Shown here: positions 62,964-64,000 of the stretch, piece by piece
How the letters are laid out: each line of letters begins with the position of its first letter
Numbering within the stretch: the stretch's first letter is position 1
Assembly (NCBI GenBank): GCA_036656615.1
Contig: JAVXHY010000005.1
Coordinates: forward strand, 26,432 to 90,431
DNA: 64,000 nucleotides
Origin: CAUPWF01 sp036656615
GTDB taxonomy: Bacteria; Bacillota; Clostridia; Lachnospirales; Lachnospiraceae
Reading direction: 5' to 3'
Program-made: the position numbers and the translations under genes
The notes under the pieces: generated by a model
The model's database searches: none
Seen by the model: only the letters and a program-made list of their open reading frames with translations
Told to the model about the DNA's origin: nothing

Positions 62964-62984
62964 GTAAGGAAATAAAAAAAACAG

Positions 62985-63013
62985 TTGACACACATGCTGG
63001 AGTATAATATAAT
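62985..63013 (+). promoter_or_regulatory. Promoter of rplM-rpsI
   Basis: Perfect TTGACA (62985-62990), 17 nt, perfect TATAAT (63008-63013). The roughly 90-nt leader that follows (CACCATGCCCCGGAGCAGTC in its middle) sits where Firmicutes carry the L13 autoregulatory leader; I cannot confirm the fold. The promoter lies just outside the MITE-like element. Confidence 0.9.
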
Positions 63014-63109
63014 AAGTCAGTATGACACGAGAAGAAACAGAATGCACCATGCCCCGGAGCAGTCTGGTTTCCATAAAATAACAAAGTAATGATTATAGGA
63101 GGTAAACCA

Positions 63110-63538
63110 ATGAAAACTTATATGGCTAGTACAGAAACAGTTGAAAGAAAATGGTACGTAGTAGATGCTACAGGATATACATTAGGTCGTTTGGCATCAG
63201 AGATTGCTAAGGTATTAAGAGGAAAGAATAAGCCGATTTTTACTCCACATATTGATACAGGTGATTATGTAGTTGTGGTAAATGCAGATAAGGTGACTGT
63301 GACAGGTAAGAAAATGGATCAAAAACTTTATTATCATCACTCAGATTACGTTGGAGGAATGAAGGAAACACCATTAAAAGTAATGATGGAAAAGAAACCA
63401 GAACACGTAATGGAACTTGCTGTACAGGGAATGCTTCCAAAAGGACCTTTGGGAAGAGCAATGCTTAAGAAATTACATGTATACGCTGGACCAAATCATG
63501 AACAACAAGCTCAACAACCAGAAGTATTAACATTTTAA
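63110..63538 (+). CDS. rplM: 50S ribosomal protein L13
   Basis: 142-residue ribosomal protein, full family length. Blocks KWYVVDATGYTLGRLASEIA, the HIDTGDYVVVVNADKV segment, and MLPKGPLGRAMLKKLHVYAG. Start by AGGAGGT before the ATG at 63110; the ATG at 63089 is upstream of that site. Co-transcribed with rpsI, 26 bp downstream. Confidence 0.98.
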   Translation: MKTYMASTETVERKWYVVDATGYTLGRLASEIAKVLRGKNKPIFTPHIDTGDYVVVVNADKVTVTGKKMDQKLYYHHSDYVGGMKETPLKVMMEKKPEHVMELAVQGMLPKGPLGRAMLKKLHVYAGPNHEQQAQQPEVLTF

Positions 63539-63564
63539 GGAAAGATTGGAAGGAGGAAATTACA

Positions 63565-63957
63565 GTGGCTAAAGCAAAATTCTACGGAACAGGCAGAAGA
63601 AAAAAATCAATTGCAAGAGTATATTTGGTACCTGGAACAGGTACTATTACAATAAATAAAAGAGACATTGATTCATATTTCGGATTGGAGACATTAAAGG
63701 TTGTTGTACGTCAACCATTGGTGGCTACAGAGACATTAGACAAGTTTGATGTAATTGTAACTGTACATGGAGGCGGATACACCGGACAAGCTGGTGCAGT
63801 TCGTCATGGTATTGCAAGAGCTTTATTACAGGCAGACATTGAATACAGACCAACACTTAAGAAGGCAGGATATCTGACAAGAGATCCACGTATGAAGGAA
63901 AGAAAGAAATACGGCCTCAAAGCAGCTCGTAGAGCACCACAATTTTCAAAGAGATAA
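63565..63957 (+). CDS. rpsI: 30S ribosomal protein S9
   Basis: 130-residue ribosomal protein. N-terminal GTGRRKKSIARVYLVPG, central GGGYTGQAGAVRHGIARAL and the basic C-terminal tail GLKAARRAPQFSKR that reaches the P-site tRNA. Starts at GTG after AGGAGGAAA. Complete; the last 43 bp of the window after it hold nothing recognisable. Confidence 0.98.
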   Translation: MAKAKFYGTGRRKKSIARVYLVPGTGTITINKRDIDSYFGLETLKVVVRQPLVATETLDKFDVIVTVHGGGYTGQAGAVRHGIARALLQADIEYRPTLKKAGYLTRDPRMKERKKYGLKAARRAPQFSKR

Positions 63958-64000
63958 GCAGTTATCTGCGAACAAATATGTATATGGAAAAGCCCGAATG

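Noticed and set aside
1..64000. CRISPR arrays, prophage, insertion sequences with transposases, tRNA or rRNA genes
   Set aside because: No repeat-spacer pattern, phage or transposase gene, or recognisable tRNA/rRNA sequence was found on either strand by inspection.

Overview
The window is chromosomal DNA from a low-GC, Gram-positive anaerobe. The dltABCD operon, anaerobic (early-cobalt) cobalamin synthesis, [FeFe]-hydrogenase maturation genes, a membrane pyrophosphatase, T-box and glycine riboswitch control, and strong AGGAGG-type ribosome binding sites all point to Clostridia. A Lachnospiraceae-like clostridium is the best guess, but no rRNA is present to prove it. The sequence contains one 100-N scaffold gap (40174-40273).

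Layout. 1-3.7 kb: the start of an ECF sigma factor, an orphan TrpX-type substrate-binding lipoprotein, and an overlapping sirtuin/diguanylate cyclase pair. 3.8-7.9 kb: dltABCD (minus strand), for D-alanylation of teichoic acid. 8.1-9.0 kb: a predicted metal/oxyanion permease. 9.1-11.8 kb: a complete TrpXYZ-like ABC importer (minus), whose binding protein is a close paralogue of the one at 0.3-1.3 kb.

12.0-41.9 kb is a large corrinoid locus, all on the plus strand. It opens with a cbiG-cbiJ fusion, cobU and cobO. Next come a separately promoted periplasmic-sensor GGDEF-EAL protein and an SGNH hydrolase. A cobalamin riboswitch then precedes cbiMNQO (cobalt uptake), cbiK, cbiD, cbiL, cbiF, cbiH, cbiET, cbiA, cobS, cobC, cbiB, cobD, cbiP, cbiC, hemC and a cobA-hemD fusion. 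A peptide/nickel-type ABC transporter (BC, a fused DF ATPase, A) follows the tetrapyrrole genes with almost no spacing. Together these genes cover uroporphyrinogen III formation from porphobilinogen, cobalt import and insertion, corrin ring construction, amidation, adenosylation and most of nucleotide-loop assembly. No precorrin-2 dehydrogenase, no early heme genes (hemA, hemL, hemB) and no cobT or lower-ligand synthesis gene occur in the window.

41.9-46.4 kb: a CorA-type transporter, an apparently orphan tandem glycine riboswitch, a repeat-containing SH3 lipoprotein and a MATE exporter. 46.4-50.6 kb (minus): hydF, hydG, hydE and a TM1266-type regulator behind a leader that looks like a transcription attenuator. 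50.7-52.4 kb: a TetR regulator and 4-hydroxybutyrate dehydrogenase. 52.5-53.3 kb (minus): a small unknown protein and a cyclophilin.

53.4-64 kb: ecfA1-ecfA2-ecfT-truA and then, displaced by about 6 kb, rplM-rpsI. Between them lie a 2-hydroxyacyl-CoA dehydratase activase, a K+-dependent-type membrane pyrophosphatase, T-box-controlled tyrS, a GH13 glycosidase and a 163-bp MITE-like element with an 8-bp target duplication. The most unusual signals are the hydrogenase-maturation leader with mutually exclusive hairpins, the orphan glycine riboswitch, the MITE-like element, the c-di-GMP sensor inside the B12 locus, and the 55-nt duplicated flanks of the assembly gap.
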